From Treponema sp. (GTDB lineage: Bacteria > Spirochaetota > Spirochaetia > Treponematales > Treponemataceae): a stretch of 44,109 bases of DNA. The notes under the pieces are model-generated. The model did no database searches, was not told the DNA's origin, and saw only the letters and a program-made list of their open reading frames with translations. The translations under genes were made by a program, and so were the position numbers. The DNA lies in assembly GCA_017619795.1 (NCBI GenBank), contig JAFZRP010000045.1, forward strand, positions 1 to 44,109. The letters run 5' to 3'. Positions 33,789 through 43,140 of this stretch are shown piece after piece (the stretch's first letter is position 1; the number at the start of each line of letters is the position of its first letter).

Positions 33789-34421
33789 TTATGCCTTAAA
33801 AATCTTCTTGAACTCGCCGAGGAGGACATCTGTTTCAATAGATGCATCCAGATCGGTGATAGAACCCTTGTTCTTGTAGAAATTGATGAGCGGTTCTGTC
33901 TGCTCGCGGTAAACATCCATTCTGTGAAGGATTGATTCCTGCTTGTCGTCATCGCGCTGATAGAGTTCGCCACCACATTTGTCGCAAACGCCTTCTACCT
34001 TTGGTGGAAGTGTAAGTACGTTGTAGTTTGCTCCACAAGCCTTACAAACGCGGCGTGTAGAAAGTCTGCGGATTACGATTTCGTCCTTAATGCAGAAGTT
34101 TACAACCTTTACATCCGGGCAGATTTCTGCAAACATTTCTGCCTGTGGAATTGTGCGAGGGAATCCGTCGAGGATGTAGCCGTTTGCACAATCTGGCTGA
34201 GCAAGTCTGTCTTTTACAAGTTCGCAGGTAAGGTCATCACTTACGAGGGAACCTGAATCAATTATAGCCTTTACTTTAATTCCGAGCGGAGTCTGATTCT
34301 TAATATTTGCACGGAAAATATCACCAGTAGAAATATGTGGGATTTTGTAATCCTCTGCAACCTTTACTGCAAGTGAGCCTTTACCTGCTCCCGGTGGTCC
34401 TAAAAAAATAAAATTGTTCAT
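33789..34421 (-). CDS. adk: Adenylate kinase
   Basis: Converts ATP plus AMP to two ADP. GPPGAGKG (8-15) is the P-loop, and GYILDGFPRT is the AMP/CORE signature. The lid carries a zinc-type four-cysteine site (CKAC and CDKC, about residues 129-153), typical of the long bacterial form. The length of 210 is normal. It is an essential gene, and its ordinary base composition marks this segment as core chromosome. Confidence 0.95.
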   Translation of the reverse strand: MNNFIFLGPPGAGKGSLAVKVAEDYKIPHISTGDIFRANIKNQTPLGIKVKAIIDSGSLVSDDLTCELVKDRLAQPDCANGYILDGFPRTIPQAEMFAEICPDVKVVNFCIKDEIVIRRLSTRRVCKACGANYNVLTLPPKVEGVCDKCGGELYQRDDDKQESILHRMDVYREQTEPLINFYKNKGSITDLDASIETDVLLGEFKKIFKA

Positions 34422-34472
34422 AAAAAAATCTCCTGTTCAATAAAATTGTTCGTTTCTATTTATTATAAGCGT

Positions 34473-37400
34473 TCATTGCATGTTTATCAACAAAGACTTT
34501 TCAACTGCGGTTTCGTGATCTTCTGCGAAAACTTTTAGACCAAGGAGCTGTGGATTTGTAGTTACCGCGATGCTTATTTCTTTGCTGTCATCCACCAGCT
34601 TGTCGTTTATGTACAAAAGTCCGTTCTCGTCGGAAAGCTTTACGTTCAGTTTGATAAAGCTAACATTTTTCTTTGCCGTTGCCTTAAAGTTTCCGTTTGG
34701 AAGCACTTCTACCTTTTGCCCGTCCACGCTCAAGATTTCTATTCCAGCGTTGTGACTGTATTCAGTGCACGTTTTTGCTGGCGAAACAATTCTGGCAGAT
34801 TCTTCATCTTTTATTCCGCTAAAGCTTATTCTGATTACATTTTTACCGTCGAACTTCTTTGCTGTTTTTACTGCTTTTGTTGGCAGCTCGAATCTTAAAA
34901 AGTATTTCTCTGCTGATGATGAATTGGCTTGATTTTCAGCCCCAGTTTTTTCTCCTGCAGCAAATGCATTTTTACTGTCCAGCGTAATTTCTGCAATTTT
35001 ATTTTTGCCGCACTTAATGCAAATTGATTTACCATCATCCTCTTTTAAGAAACCGCATACAAGGTAATTTTTCTTATTCGATTCAACCTGGAACAAATAA
35101 GAGAAGCCTCCTCCCTTTTTAGCGTAACGCGTAAGTGCATGCGGGTCACCGACAGAACCCGTTCCACTTTCTTCCATACACGGATACGTTTTTGCATTTC
35201 CCTCTGTCTGAGTTCCATAGCCCACACCGATTCCATCAAGATAAACTCGTGCTTCCCTTGCCGCATTTTTTGCCTCTATTATGCCATCCTCTGTATTTGA
35301 CTTTTCAGAGAACAGCCAGTAGATTCCATAGCGCTGGTCGTTGAGCTTGTAGTATGGAGAGAAAACTAATGTGTGCGCGTCGTTCTCGTTTTCAGAAAGT
35401 AAAGTGCTTACGTCCCTGAGTTCAAACTTGAGCTTGTCTGCACTGTTCGAGTTTTTATCATCATCACCTTTTCCACACTCAACTCGAACAAGATGCTCGT
35501 TTATATCTTCAATAAACTTTTCTACAGGAACTCCATTTGTGCAGATTGTTTCACCCTCAAGAGTTGCAAGCCCGCTTGTTCCGCCGTAATTCCCATTCAA
35601 CGCAAGCAGTTTCCCGCCGATTATTTTATTCGCCGCAACATCACACTGAACGCCAACCTGCCGCAATGTCATAGATTTATCTTTTCCAAGTTCTGCCGCC
35701 AGAACTACAGGACCGTACTTAAACGCAAAAACCGTACCCTTGTTGTCTGCCAGTGTGTACGGAACAATGTTCATTGGCAGTGTGAGTTCAACCGAGTCTT
35801 CATTTTTCCAGTTTCGAGTGATTCTGAGGTAGCCGTTGGAAATTGTAATGCTGTTGTCGTTTGATGATGATGTTACGCCTGCTTCCGTCGTAATCACCTT
35901 TATCACTTTACCGTTTACTGTTACATTCGGCTCGCCCGCAATCCAATCTGGAACGCGAACCACAAGTGTAAACTCAGCATCATCAGCCTTACCAGAATCC
36001 TCCGTTTTGCCCGACGAAGAAGCTTTTTCCTGCGTGATTTTATTGTTTCCCTTAAAAGAACCATTTCCTCTAGTGCCAGTAGTAATTGTGAACGTTGTCG
36101 TATTCCCATTCGGAATATCACTCTTCTGCACAACCGTAACACCTTTTTCTTCCCACCAAACCGACGAGCTCACAAACTGATTTACCACCAGCTCCTTATC
36201 CGAATGAAAATAGAAGGAATCACCAAGCTTTGTAAAGTTTTCAAGACCCGTACCAGTGCAGCACCAGAAGTAATTTTTGTTTACATCAGGATTACAGAAG
36301 TTTTTGAAACAGCCCGAAGCCATCGGCTGGAAGTACGTTGTCATGCCGGTTTCGCTGTTTACCGAAGCCATAATTGCATTCAAAAATGTATTTTCGTAGT
36401 AATCAGCATATTTTTTATTTCCGGTGATTTTGAACAGCTCGCGGGTAATCTTAAGCATGTTGTGGGTGTTGCAAGTTTCGCAGTTACAGTTTGAACGTTC
36501 TGCATCAAGAATATCATCACGTCCAAAATGCTCGCACTCGCTGTTGCCGCCGGTAATATAAGTGTGATGATTTACAACTAAATCCCAGAAGTTTTCAACG
36601 TATTCAAGATATTTGTCCGAGCTGTCTTTTCCCTGCAGCGTGATGTATCTGTTCAAAGCTCCCATGTATTTTGGAATTGTGGTGTTTGCATGTCTGTTAT
36701 TCAGAAGATCTGTTCCAGACGGAATGTTACCGGTCTCCTTTGAAAAGCCGCTGTTTATTTTTTCAAAAAGTCTTTCTTCGTCAAACTTGTGGGCGGCCTG
36801 TAAAAAATGGTCGCTATCTGCATAACCAGTCGCAAGTGCACATTTATAAAGCTCGTAAACACAATCGTTCATTCCACCGTACTCAATTCCAAGCACACGG
36901 TATTTGAGGTTATTGTCCCAGCGGGCCGTGCGGTTATAAATCCATTCTCCAAGATTTTCCGCAATTTCGAGTGCGGCTTTTTTACCGGTAAGCTTATATG
37001 TTTCTACAAGGCCGTTCATCAGCTTATGCATTGTGTACCACGGAACCCAGGTGTCGGAAGCGTTTGTAGATTCAACCTTATCAAACTGAAGCTCAGGCTG
37101 TTCTGAATTTGCCATTGTTGCCCCGAAGATAAAGCCCTTATGCCTGAACGAACCAGTTTTTTCACCAGAACCAGTCACAATATCATCATTCTTTTTCTGG
37201 CAATCAAGCAGCCCTTCCAGAATATAATCCACACGTTTTTCCAGAGTAGTGCCTTCATCCCCCTCACAGTTACCGTAGCCACGTGCAATTGCCTGAGCCA
37301 CCGCCGTAAGATAGTGTCCCAGCGTGTGACCACCAATCCTTGTGTTTTCCCAGCCAGAATAAGAGGAGGTCGCAATGTTTCCGTTTTTAGCAAAATCAAA

Positions 37401-37649
37401 ACGTCCGTCCGCAAGCTCTTTTTTTGTGTAGCCAGCCGTAAGCCGGAAATTATATAAAAGCTTGTCAGGATTAAAGGTGTTCAAAAAATCAACATCTTTT
37501 TGAGTTATATCGGTGTAATAGTCATCGAGCAGCTGAACATCCTTAAGCGGAAAATCCTTATAAAGTGCGATATCAGTCATACTATAAATCCTCCATCCTG
37601 TGGTTAAGAAGAGTAGAATTAGCGAAAATCTCAACAATAAGTTTTTCAT
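34473..37649 (-). CDS. Beta-L-arabinofuranosidase, GH127/GH146 type
   Basis: A retaining hydrolase for beta-L-arabinofuranosyl groups of plant glycans. The catalytic metal site of this clan is intact: E373 (EHF), E391 and C393 (CETC), and C463-C464 (YFWCCTGTG), with spacing close to Glu322, Glu338/Cys340 and Cys417/Cys418 of HypBA1. DVQLLDD near the N-terminus and GGHTLGHYLTAVA are also diagnostic. Beyond about residue 640 there are extra beta-sandwich domains, making it 1058 residues. Two starts compete. The ATG at 37649 adds a signal-like MKNLLLRFSLILLFLTTG. The ATG at 37580 has a much better ribosome binding site (GGAGG at 37594-37590) and would give a protein without it. Numbering uses the first. 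Confidence 0.88.
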   Translation of the reverse strand: MKNLLLRFSLILLFLTTGWRIYSMTDIALYKDFPLKDVQLLDDYYTDITQKDVDFLNTFNPDKLLYNFRLTAGYTKKELADGRFDFAKNGNIATSSYSGWENTRIGGHTLGHYLTAVAQAIARGYGNCEGDEGTTLEKRVDYILEGLLDCQKKNDDIVTGSGEKTGSFRHKGFIFGATMANSEQPELQFDKVESTNASDTWVPWYTMHKLMNGLVETYKLTGKKAALEIAENLGEWIYNRTARWDNNLKYRVLGIEYGGMNDCVYELYKCALATGYADSDHFLQAAHKFDEERLFEKINSGFSKETGNIPSGTDLLNNRHANTTIPKYMGALNRYITLQGKDSSDKYLEYVENFWDLVVNHHTYITGGNSECEHFGRDDILDAERSNCNCETCNTHNMLKITRELFKITGNKKYADYYENTFLNAIMASVNSETGMTTYFQPMASGCFKNFCNPDVNKNYFWCCTGTGLENFTKLGDSFYFHSDKELVVNQFVSSSVWWEEKGVTVVQKSDIPNGNTTTFTITTGTRGNGSFKGNNKITQEKASSSGKTEDSGKADDAEFTLVVRVPDWIAGEPNVTVNGKVIKVITTEAGVTSSSNDNSITISNGYLRITRNWKNEDSVELTLPMNIVPYTLADNKGTVFAFKYGPVVLAAELGKDKSMTLRQVGVQCDVAANKIIGGKLLALNGNYGGTSGLATLEGETICTNGVPVEKFIEDINEHLVRVECGKGDDDKNSNSADKLKFELRDVSTLLSENENDAHTLVFSPYYKLNDQRYGIYWLFSEKSNTEDGIIEAKNAAREARVYLDGIGVGYGTQTEGNAKTYPCMEESGTGSVGDPHALTRYAKKGGGFSYLFQVESNKKNYLVCGFLKEDDGKSICIKCGKNKIAEITLDSKNAFAAGEKTGAENQANSSSAEKYFLRFELPTKAVKTAKKFDGKNVIRISFSGIKDEESARIVSPAKTCTEYSHNAGIEILSVDGQKVEVLPNGNFKATAKKNVSFIKLNVKLSDENGLLYINDKLVDDSKEISIAVTTNPQLLGLKVFAEDHETAVEKSLLINMQ

Positions 37650-37697
37650 CGGATTGTATTTTTCCTATCTATATCATAATATAAATGTAACAATAAG

Positions 37698-37709
37698 TAA
37701 AACGTTTAA
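37698..37709. promoter_or_regulatory. LacI-type palindrome upstream of the arabinofuranosidase gene
   Basis: AAACGTTT (37700-37707) is the core of a near-palindrome reading TAAAACGTTTAA, about 50 bases before the start of the arabinofuranosidase gene. The CG-centred shape is typical of LacI/CcpA-family operators. No LacI gene is present in the window, so the cognate regulator is unknown. Confidence 0.35.
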
Positions 37710-37740
37710 CACGTAAAAATCAGTTTTTACAAATAGATGT

Positions 37741-37893
37741 AAAAAAATAGCGTGAAGGAGAGGAACGGCTTTCAAAAACACTCTGATGTGCTGCCGCTTT
37801 GGCGGCAAACGTATATAATTACAAGGCACATCAGCGTGTAGCACGCGAGCGTGCGGTTTTGAAAGCCGTAACTCGACTGGAAGCTATTTTTTT
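37741..37893 (+). repeat. Structured dispersed repeat, copy A
   Basis: About 150 bases that fold as several paired arms. The outer ATAGC/GCTAT (37747-37751, 37883-37887) is flanked by A and T runs. A perfect 13-bp stem is formed by ACGGCTTTCAAAA (37765-37777) and its complement (37857-37869). Inside it are CTGATGTGC/GCACATCAG (37783-37791, 37826-37834) capped by GCCGC/GCGGC, and a second hairpin GCACGC-GA-GCGTGC (37841-37854). A 17-base segment AAACGTATATAATTACA is identical in copy B (39481-39633). It fills most of the gap before the GH43 gene. No protein is encoded. Confidence 0.8.
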
Positions 37894-37934
37894 ATAAATA
37901 ATTTTATAAAAACTGGTTTTTAAGGAGATTACAC

Positions 37935-39431
37935 ATGGAAAAACAGATTTTTAATCCTTACCTTCCTTCCTGGGAATATGTACCTGACGGAGAGCCTCAT
38001 GTTTTTGGCGACAGAGTATACATTTACGGTTCGCACGATTTTTTTAATGGCGCTGTGTTCTGTCCAGGCGATTATGTTTGCTATTCGGCTCCGGTAACTA
38101 ACCTTAAAGACTGGCGTTACGAAGGGGTAATATATAGAAAAGATCAGGATCCGGCTCAGGATGGAAGAATGGTTTTGTATGCTCCTGATGTTACTGTTGG
38201 TCCGGATGGCCGCTACTATCTGTATTATGTGTTTGATAAGGTTGGCTTTGTTTCTGTTGCGGTTTGCGACACTCCTGCCGGAAAATATGAGTTTTATGGT
38301 CATGTTCATTATCAGGATGGAACACGACTTGGAGACAGAAAGGGTGATATGCCTCAGTTTGACCCGGCTGTAATTACCGAAGGCGACAAAACCTACATGT
38401 ACACAGCCTTCTGCGGGAATCATATGAAGGATAGAATCGGGGCGATGGCAACTGTGCTTGGTCCTGATATGCTCACTGTAATAGAAGAGCCTGTTGTAAT
38501 TGTTCCGGGCGACTGCTATTCGGAGTCGTTTGCAAAGGCTGATTCTGCAAAAGCTGTGGATGAGGTAAAAGCCGAAATAAAAGCCGCTTCTGGTTGTGGT
38601 TATCCGCTTGTTTCTGTGGAAAACTGGAACGGCTTTAAGGATCATGCGTTCTTTGAGGCTTCTTCTATCCGCAAGGTTGGCAATACTTATTATTTTGTTT
38701 ATTCATCACAGGTTATGCACGAGCTTTGCTATGCAACAAGTAAATCTCCTGTAGAAGGCTTTGTTTATGGTGGTGTGATTGTGAGCAACTGCGATAAGGG
38801 TATTTCTTCTTATAAACCAGCCGATATGCCTGTAGCTTACGGGGCAAATAATCACGGTGGCTTTGAGCTTATAAACGGTGAATACTATATGTTCTATCAT
38901 CGTCACACAAACGGAAGCTGGTTCTGCCGCCAGGAATGTGCAGAAAAGATTAAGATTTTGCCGGACGGTTCAATTCCACAGGTAGAAATTACTTCCTGTG
39001 GCTTAAATGGCGGTCCACTCGAAGCAAAGGGCGAATATCCCGCTTACATTGCCTGCAATATTTTCAATACAGACAAGCCTTCTATGTATGTTGCTCCAGG
39101 TCAGCCAAAAATCACTCAGGACGGTCGTGATGGTGACCAAGAGCTTGGTTATATAGTAGGAATTACAAAAAATACTACAATCGGCTTTAAATATTTTAAG
39201 TTTGAAGGCGTAAAAAAAATAACTATTACAACCAGAGCTTATATCACCGGTGATTTTGAAGTTCGTACTGCCTGGGATGGCCCGGTTCTTGGAAAAATAA
39301 CTCTTCCTGACGGTTCCAACTTCTGGGAAGAACACACAGGAGAAGTTGTAATTCCTGATGGAGTAGGTGCTCTTTATCTTACTTTTAAGGGCAACGGTGT
39401 GGGGCAGTTAAAAAGTATTAGATTTGAGTAG
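37935..39431 (+). CDS. Glycoside hydrolase family 43 enzyme with C-terminal carbohydrate-binding-like domain
   Basis: A predicted inverting alpha-L-arabinofuranosidase or beta-xylosidase. The N-terminus FNPYLPSWEYVPDGEPHVF gives the general base D18, QFDPAVI gives D143 and FFEASSIRK gives the general acid E241; the repeated YYLYYV and YYFVYSS strands are those of the five-bladed propeller. The last 150 residues (GYIVGITKNTTIGFKYF and onward) look like a CBM6-type beta-sandwich. There is no signal peptide, so it would act on imported oligosaccharides. AAGGAG at 37922-37927 supports the ATG. The gene is flanked on both sides by direct copies of the structured repeat (37741-37893 and 39481-39633). 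Confidence 0.88.
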   Translation: MEKQIFNPYLPSWEYVPDGEPHVFGDRVYIYGSHDFFNGAVFCPGDYVCYSAPVTNLKDWRYEGVIYRKDQDPAQDGRMVLYAPDVTVGPDGRYYLYYVFDKVGFVSVAVCDTPAGKYEFYGHVHYQDGTRLGDRKGDMPQFDPAVITEGDKTYMYTAFCGNHMKDRIGAMATVLGPDMLTVIEEPVVIVPGDCYSESFAKADSAKAVDEVKAEIKAASGCGYPLVSVENWNGFKDHAFFEASSIRKVGNTYYFVYSSQVMHELCYATSKSPVEGFVYGGVIVSNCDKGISSYKPADMPVAYGANNHGGFELINGEYYMFYHRHTNGSWFCRQECAEKIKILPDGSIPQVEITSCGLNGGPLEAKGEYPAYIACNIFNTDKPSMYVAPGQPKITQDGRDGDQELGYIVGITKNTTIGFKYFKFEGVKKITITTRAYITGDFEVRTAWDGPVLGKITLPDGSNFWEEHTGEVVIPDGVGALYLTFKGNGVGQLKSIRFE

Positions 39432-39480
39432 TTGTAATATAAACTATAGTAGCAGAATAAACGCATTATAATTGTTTTGA

Positions 39481-39633
39481 ACAAATGTGGCGCAAAGGAG
39501 TGAAACGGTTTTAGAAAACACTCCGATGTGCTGCCGCGAGAGCGGCAAACGTATATAATTACAAGGCACATCGGCGTGTAGCAGGCGCGCCTGCGGTTTC
39601 TAAAGACGATTTCACGACTGGGAGCCACTTTGT
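39481..39633 (+). repeat. Structured dispersed repeat, copy B
   Basis: Same element and orientation as copy A. The outer stem is ACAAATGTGGC/GCCACTTTGT (39481-39491, 39624-39633; one bulged T). The inner stem CCGATGTGC/GCACATCGG and the hairpin GCAGGC-GC-GCCTGC differ from copy A by paired, compensating changes. GCCGC/GCGGC and the central segment are conserved. The 13-bp stem of copy A is weaker here. It lies in the gap between the GH43 gene and the AraC gene. Confidence 0.8.
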
Positions 39634-39689
39634 AATTTAAGCTTTTTATAATGCGTTTATTCTATTAGTATAAGTATTCTACATCAACA

Positions 39690-40556
39690 TCACATTATGC
39701 TTGAAACAGTAGACGGCACTATTATGCTTCTTCCATTTTTCTGATACTGCTTTGGCGTGCAATTCATATACGTCTTAAACGTTTTGGAAAAATACTGAAC
39801 CGTATTAAAGCCGTTTTCTGTTGCAATTTCAGTGATGTTTTTGTTTGTGTAAATTAAATCCAGGCAGGATTTTTCAATTCTGTATTTATTAACAAAATCG
39901 GTCAGGTTCATGCCTGTTGTAGACTTAAAAAGACGGATAAAATGGCTTTTACTGTAGCCGCTTATCTGCAAAACATCTTCCATGGTGATATTGTCGCGGT
40001 AATGTTCCCTTATATAGTAAAGAGCTGAATCTATTGCAGAAACTGAACGGGTAGGGCTGATATCAGACTTATTTATTTCGACATACTGCTTTGTGGCAAT
40101 TGTATGGGCAATAATTTCAAATAGAATTGCTTTTGCAAAAAGCTCCTTTCCAAAGGCCTGGTTTTTCTGTAAAGCAGTTGCGTCACGGATTTTTTTAAGG
40201 AGGTCGGCAGGCAGGGTAAGGTAGCGCGAAATCCTTATGCTTTCAAAAAGTTTTCTTACAGGGTCGTTTTCTTTACCAAGCACGGAAATATCAAAAACCA
40301 TTGCGTAATAATGATAATCCTTTTCGCTTTCTGTCTTTGTAACGTAATGATTTGTTGCCGGTGGAATAAAGATTACGTCTCCCGGGTAGATTTTGATTTT
40401 GCTGTCTTCAATTCCAAAAAAGCATTCACCCTCATCAAGATAAAAAAGCTCATATTCAATATGATGATGTGCCTGGTCAATGTAAATATTCTGCGAAAAC
40501 AAACCGATTGGAAACTCGTCAGTTCCTTTGTAAATCCTTTCAAACTCAAATCCCAT
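39690..40556 (-). CDS. AraC-family regulator with cupin sensor domain
   Basis: A transcription factor that likely controls the neighbouring polysaccharide genes. The N-terminal half is a cupin (HHHIEYELFYLDEGE, then GDVIFIPPATNHYV). The C-terminal 100 residues hold two helix-turn-helix motifs (ITMEDVLQISGYSKSHFIRLFKS and ITEIATENGFNTVQYFSKTFK) ending in TPKQYQ. The length of 288 is usual. It is divergent from the carboxylesterase at 40692, and a perfect palindrome (40574-40596) lies between them. Confidence 0.9.
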   Translation of the reverse strand: MGFEFERIYKGTDEFPIGLFSQNIYIDQAHHHIEYELFYLDEGECFFGIEDSKIKIYPGDVIFIPPATNHYVTKTESEKDYHYYAMVFDISVLGKENDPVRKLFESIRISRYLTLPADLLKKIRDATALQKNQAFGKELFAKAILFEIIAHTIATKQYVEINKSDISPTRSVSAIDSALYYIREHYRDNITMEDVLQISGYSKSHFIRLFKSTTGMNLTDFVNKYRIEKSCLDLIYTNKNITEIATENGFNTVQYFSKTFKTYMNCTPKQYQKNGRSIIVPSTVSSIM

Positions 40557-40573
40557 ATAATTGAATCTCCGTC

Positions 40574-40596
40574 ATTGTCGGACTTAATCCGACAAT
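40574..40596. promoter_or_regulatory. Perfect 9-bp inverted repeat between divergent genes
   Basis: ATTGTCGGA (40574-40582) and TCCGACAAT (40588-40596) with 5 bases between. It lies 18 bases before the AraC start and about 95 before the carboxylesterase start, so it could be an operator for either. No T run follows. A terminator role is therefore less likely. Confidence 0.5.
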
Positions 40597-40691
40597 CTCT
40601 AAGGTAATTCCATTATACCATGATACTATTGTATAAAAAATAAGGTATTTTACTTGTATTTTTATGTAAATAATGGACTTAACATTGAGAA

Positions 40692-42083
40692 ATGTTAAGA
40701 ATTGTAGAAACCAAGAATGGTAGAATTGAAGGACAGCCAGCTGCTGATCCTCGTATCACTTCCTTTAAGGGAATCCCTTTTGCAAAGCCACCTGTTGGCG
40801 ACTTAAGATTTCATGCACCTGTTCCTGCGGACAAGTGGGAAGGTACGCTTCAGGCATATAAGTTTTCACCTATTTCAGTACAACCAACGCCTTATTATGA
40901 CCCTAACGACATTTATTGCCGCGAATGGTCTGTAGATAAGGATATTCCTATGAGTGAGGATTCACTTTATCTTAATGTATGGACTCCAGCTAAGGCAGCC
41001 GACGAAAAGCTTCCTGTTTACGTATGGATTTATGGCGGCGGCTGGCAGACAGGCTTTACCGCAGAGATGGAGTTTGACGGTGAACGAATTGCAAGACGCG
41101 GAATTGTTGTTGTAACAATGAATTACCGTCTTAATATGTTCGGATTTTTATGTCATCCGGAAATTGCAGCAGAAAATCCTGATGAACCGGCTAATTTTGG
41201 CTTGCTCGACCAGAGACTTGCAATGCAGTGGGTAAAGGATAATATTCAGGCCTTTGGAGGCGATCCTGACAATATCACTATTGGCGGACAGTCTGCCGGC
41301 GGTGGAAGCGTTCTTAATCATATTGCTTACGGAAACAAAAATAAAAAAGGCGAAGTGCTTTTTAATCGTGCAGTTGTTTTGAGCGGAATGTTTTATGCAC
41401 CTGATATTCCGTTCTTTCACCAGAGAAATCTTAAGGAAGCAGAGCAGTGCGGCGTAGATTTCTTTAATTTTATGGGTGTAAAGTCTCTTGCAGAAGCCCG
41501 TAAGCTCGATACTCAGACTCTGCGCAAAAAATGGGATGAATACGGTGGACACGCAAAGTCAATTCAAACCTGGATCCCAATCCGCGACGACTTATTCATA
41601 AAGCAGGACTTCTTTGACGGAATGATTAATAACACCATCACTCCTGTTCCGCTTATTGTTGGTCACACTACGGACGAGTTCCTGTTTAAGCCGCAGAATG
41701 CACCTGCAGATGCTGAACCTATTAGACCTATTCAGCTTGCGGTAGAGAAATATCAGGAGCTTTGCGAGAAAAACGGAAGTACAGCACCAAACTATTACTA
41801 TGTGTTTGATGTTCCAATTCCTGGCTGGGATAACCCTGGAACGTTCCATTCCGTAGATTTGTGGTTCTGGTTCGAAACTCTTGCTAAATGCTGGCGTCCT
41901 TTCAAGGGTATGCAGTACGATGTTGCACGACAGATGTGTAATTATCTGTGCAATTTTATTAAAAATGGTAATCCAAACGGTAAAGATTGTGATGATGTTG
42001 CGCTTCCTGAGTGGAAACCGTACACAACTACCGAAAAAGATAGAATAATCTTCAAGGAGAGCTGTAAATCGGTTAAAAGATAG
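40692..42083 (+). CDS. Type B carboxylesterase
   Basis: Alpha/beta-hydrolase of the carboxylesterase B family, expected to remove acyl groups from plant-derived esters. The catalytic serine lies in GGQSAGG (S201), the acidic residue in TDEF (E329) and the His in FHSVDLWFW (H386). The oxyanion loop is YGGGWQTG, and SEDSLYLNVWTP is the family signature. No signal peptide is visible, so it is probably cytoplasmic. The length of 463 is slightly short. The ATG at 40692 has only a weak ribosome binding site. Its location beside AraC, GH127 and GH43 suggests a role in the same substrate pathway. Confidence 0.88.
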   Translation: MLRIVETKNGRIEGQPAADPRITSFKGIPFAKPPVGDLRFHAPVPADKWEGTLQAYKFSPISVQPTPYYDPNDIYCREWSVDKDIPMSEDSLYLNVWTPAKAADEKLPVYVWIYGGGWQTGFTAEMEFDGERIARRGIVVVTMNYRLNMFGFLCHPEIAAENPDEPANFGLLDQRLAMQWVKDNIQAFGGDPDNITIGGQSAGGGSVLNHIAYGNKNKKGEVLFNRAVVLSGMFYAPDIPFFHQRNLKEAEQCGVDFFNFMGVKSLAEARKLDTQTLRKKWDEYGGHAKSIQTWIPIRDDLFIKQDFFDGMINNTITPVPLIVGHTTDEFLFKPQNAPADAEPIRPIQLAVEKYQELCEKNGSTAPNYYYVFDVPIPGWDNPGTFHSVDLWFWFETLAKCWRPFKGMQYDVARQMCNYLCNFIKNGNPNGKDCDDVALPEWKPYTTTEKDRIIFKESCKSVKR

Positions 42084-42107
42084 GTAATAAATCTTATAAT
42101 ATTTTAG

Positions 42108-42136
42108 TTGTGTTTTTTTAAAGTATGTAATACTAT
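42108..42136 (+). promoter_or_regulatory. Probable promoter of the secreted esterase gene
   Basis: TTGTGT (42108-42113), a 17-base spacer and TACTAT (42131-42136), about 45 bases before the ATG at 42183. Confidence 0.5.
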
Positions 42137-42182
42137 TATAGAATACGACATTAATCGTTTGACAAGTGGGGTTTTTGTTTAG

Positions 42183-43106
42183 ATGAAAAAAAGTTTTTTG
42201 TTGTTAGCTTTAGTTCTTGCGGCAATAAACTTTTCAGCTTTTGCAGAATCTTTGGGTGGAACTGAAAAAACGGTTAATACTGAGGATAAAGGATTGTTTG
42301 AACCAAGCAATGCGATTCCTCGAGAGTATATGGCTTTTGTTGAAAATGGCGGTCGGGTTCAGCCGATTACCTACGAAACAAAAGATTATGCCGGAGATGG
42401 TGGAACGATAAAAAAGTATGCAAATGTCTATCTTCCTGCCGGCTATGACGGTTCAAAAAAATACGGTGTATTGTATTTGATGCACGGTATTGGCGGCAGC
42501 GAAACTGAATGGGGTCTGACTGGAGATTCGTCGCTCATCAAAAAAATCGCTGAAAATCTAGTTCTACGTGGTGAAGCAGTTCCTTTCATCATCGTAACGC
42601 CAAATGGACGGTCTTCAAGGAACTTTGGAAATGTTAATTCCGATTACAGTTCATTCTACAAGTTTGGACTGGAATTGAGAAATGAGCTTATTCCATATAT
42701 TGACAGTCATTTTTCCACCTATGATGACAGAGACCACCGGGCAATGGCAGGTCTGTCAATGGGTGGAATGCAGACAATCAATATTGGAATATGCGAATGT
42801 ATAGATTTAATCAGCTGGTTCGGGGCTTTTTCTGCAGCGCCAACCAGTTACCAGAGTGCTAGAATCGCATCCGAGATTGAGAACAAAAAAGAGTACCCTG
42901 TGCATTATTTCTATAACATATGCGGACAGCAGGATTCCATAGCTTATGGAGCTGCTTCCAGTGCTGCCATGCTTTTACCAAGGTTGCAGCCTTACTTCGA
43001 GGAAGGCAAAACCTTTACCTGGCAGGCAGTAAAAGGCGGACATGATTTTAATGTCTGGTATTTAGGTTTTTATAATTTTGCAAGAATTATATTCAAGCAG
43101 AATTAA
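42183..43106 (+). CDS. Secreted esterase, CE1/feruloyl esterase-like
   Basis: 307 residues beginning with a clear signal peptide (MKKSFLLLALVLAAINFSAFA, cut before ESLGG). The esterase D/CE1 fold shows YLMHGIGGSETEW, GLSMGG with S192, a likely acid in GQQDS and H287 in KGGHDFNVW. Such enzymes remove acetyl or feruloyl groups from xylan or arabinoxylan outside the cytoplasm, which fits the neighbouring arabinose-active enzymes. The next gene starts 34 bases later with a strong ribosome binding site, so the two may be co-transcribed. Confidence 0.87.
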   Translation: MKKSFLLLALVLAAINFSAFAESLGGTEKTVNTEDKGLFEPSNAIPREYMAFVENGGRVQPITYETKDYAGDGGTIKKYANVYLPAGYDGSKKYGVLYLMHGIGGSETEWGLTGDSSLIKKIAENLVLRGEAVPFIIVTPNGRSSRNFGNVNSDYSSFYKFGLELRNELIPYIDSHFSTYDDRDHRAMAGLSMGGMQTINIGICECIDLISWFGAFSAAPTSYQSARIASEIENKKEYPVHYFYNICGQQDSIAYGAASSAAMLLPRLQPYFEEGKTFTWQAVKGGHDFNVWYLGFYNFARIIFKQN

Positions 43107-43140
43107 AAATATAAAAAGTCAAAAAAAAGGAGGACTTTTA

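Noticed and set aside
37741..37893. CRISPR array or ordinary terminator as an explanation for the repeat
   Set aside because: Only two distant copies without regular spacers, and far too long and multi-armed for a simple terminator.
37929..38645. Minus-strand frame of 238 residues opposite the GH43 gene
   Set aside because: The plus strand encodes a clear GH43 enzyme with catalytic residues; the antisense frame has a composition typical of shadows.
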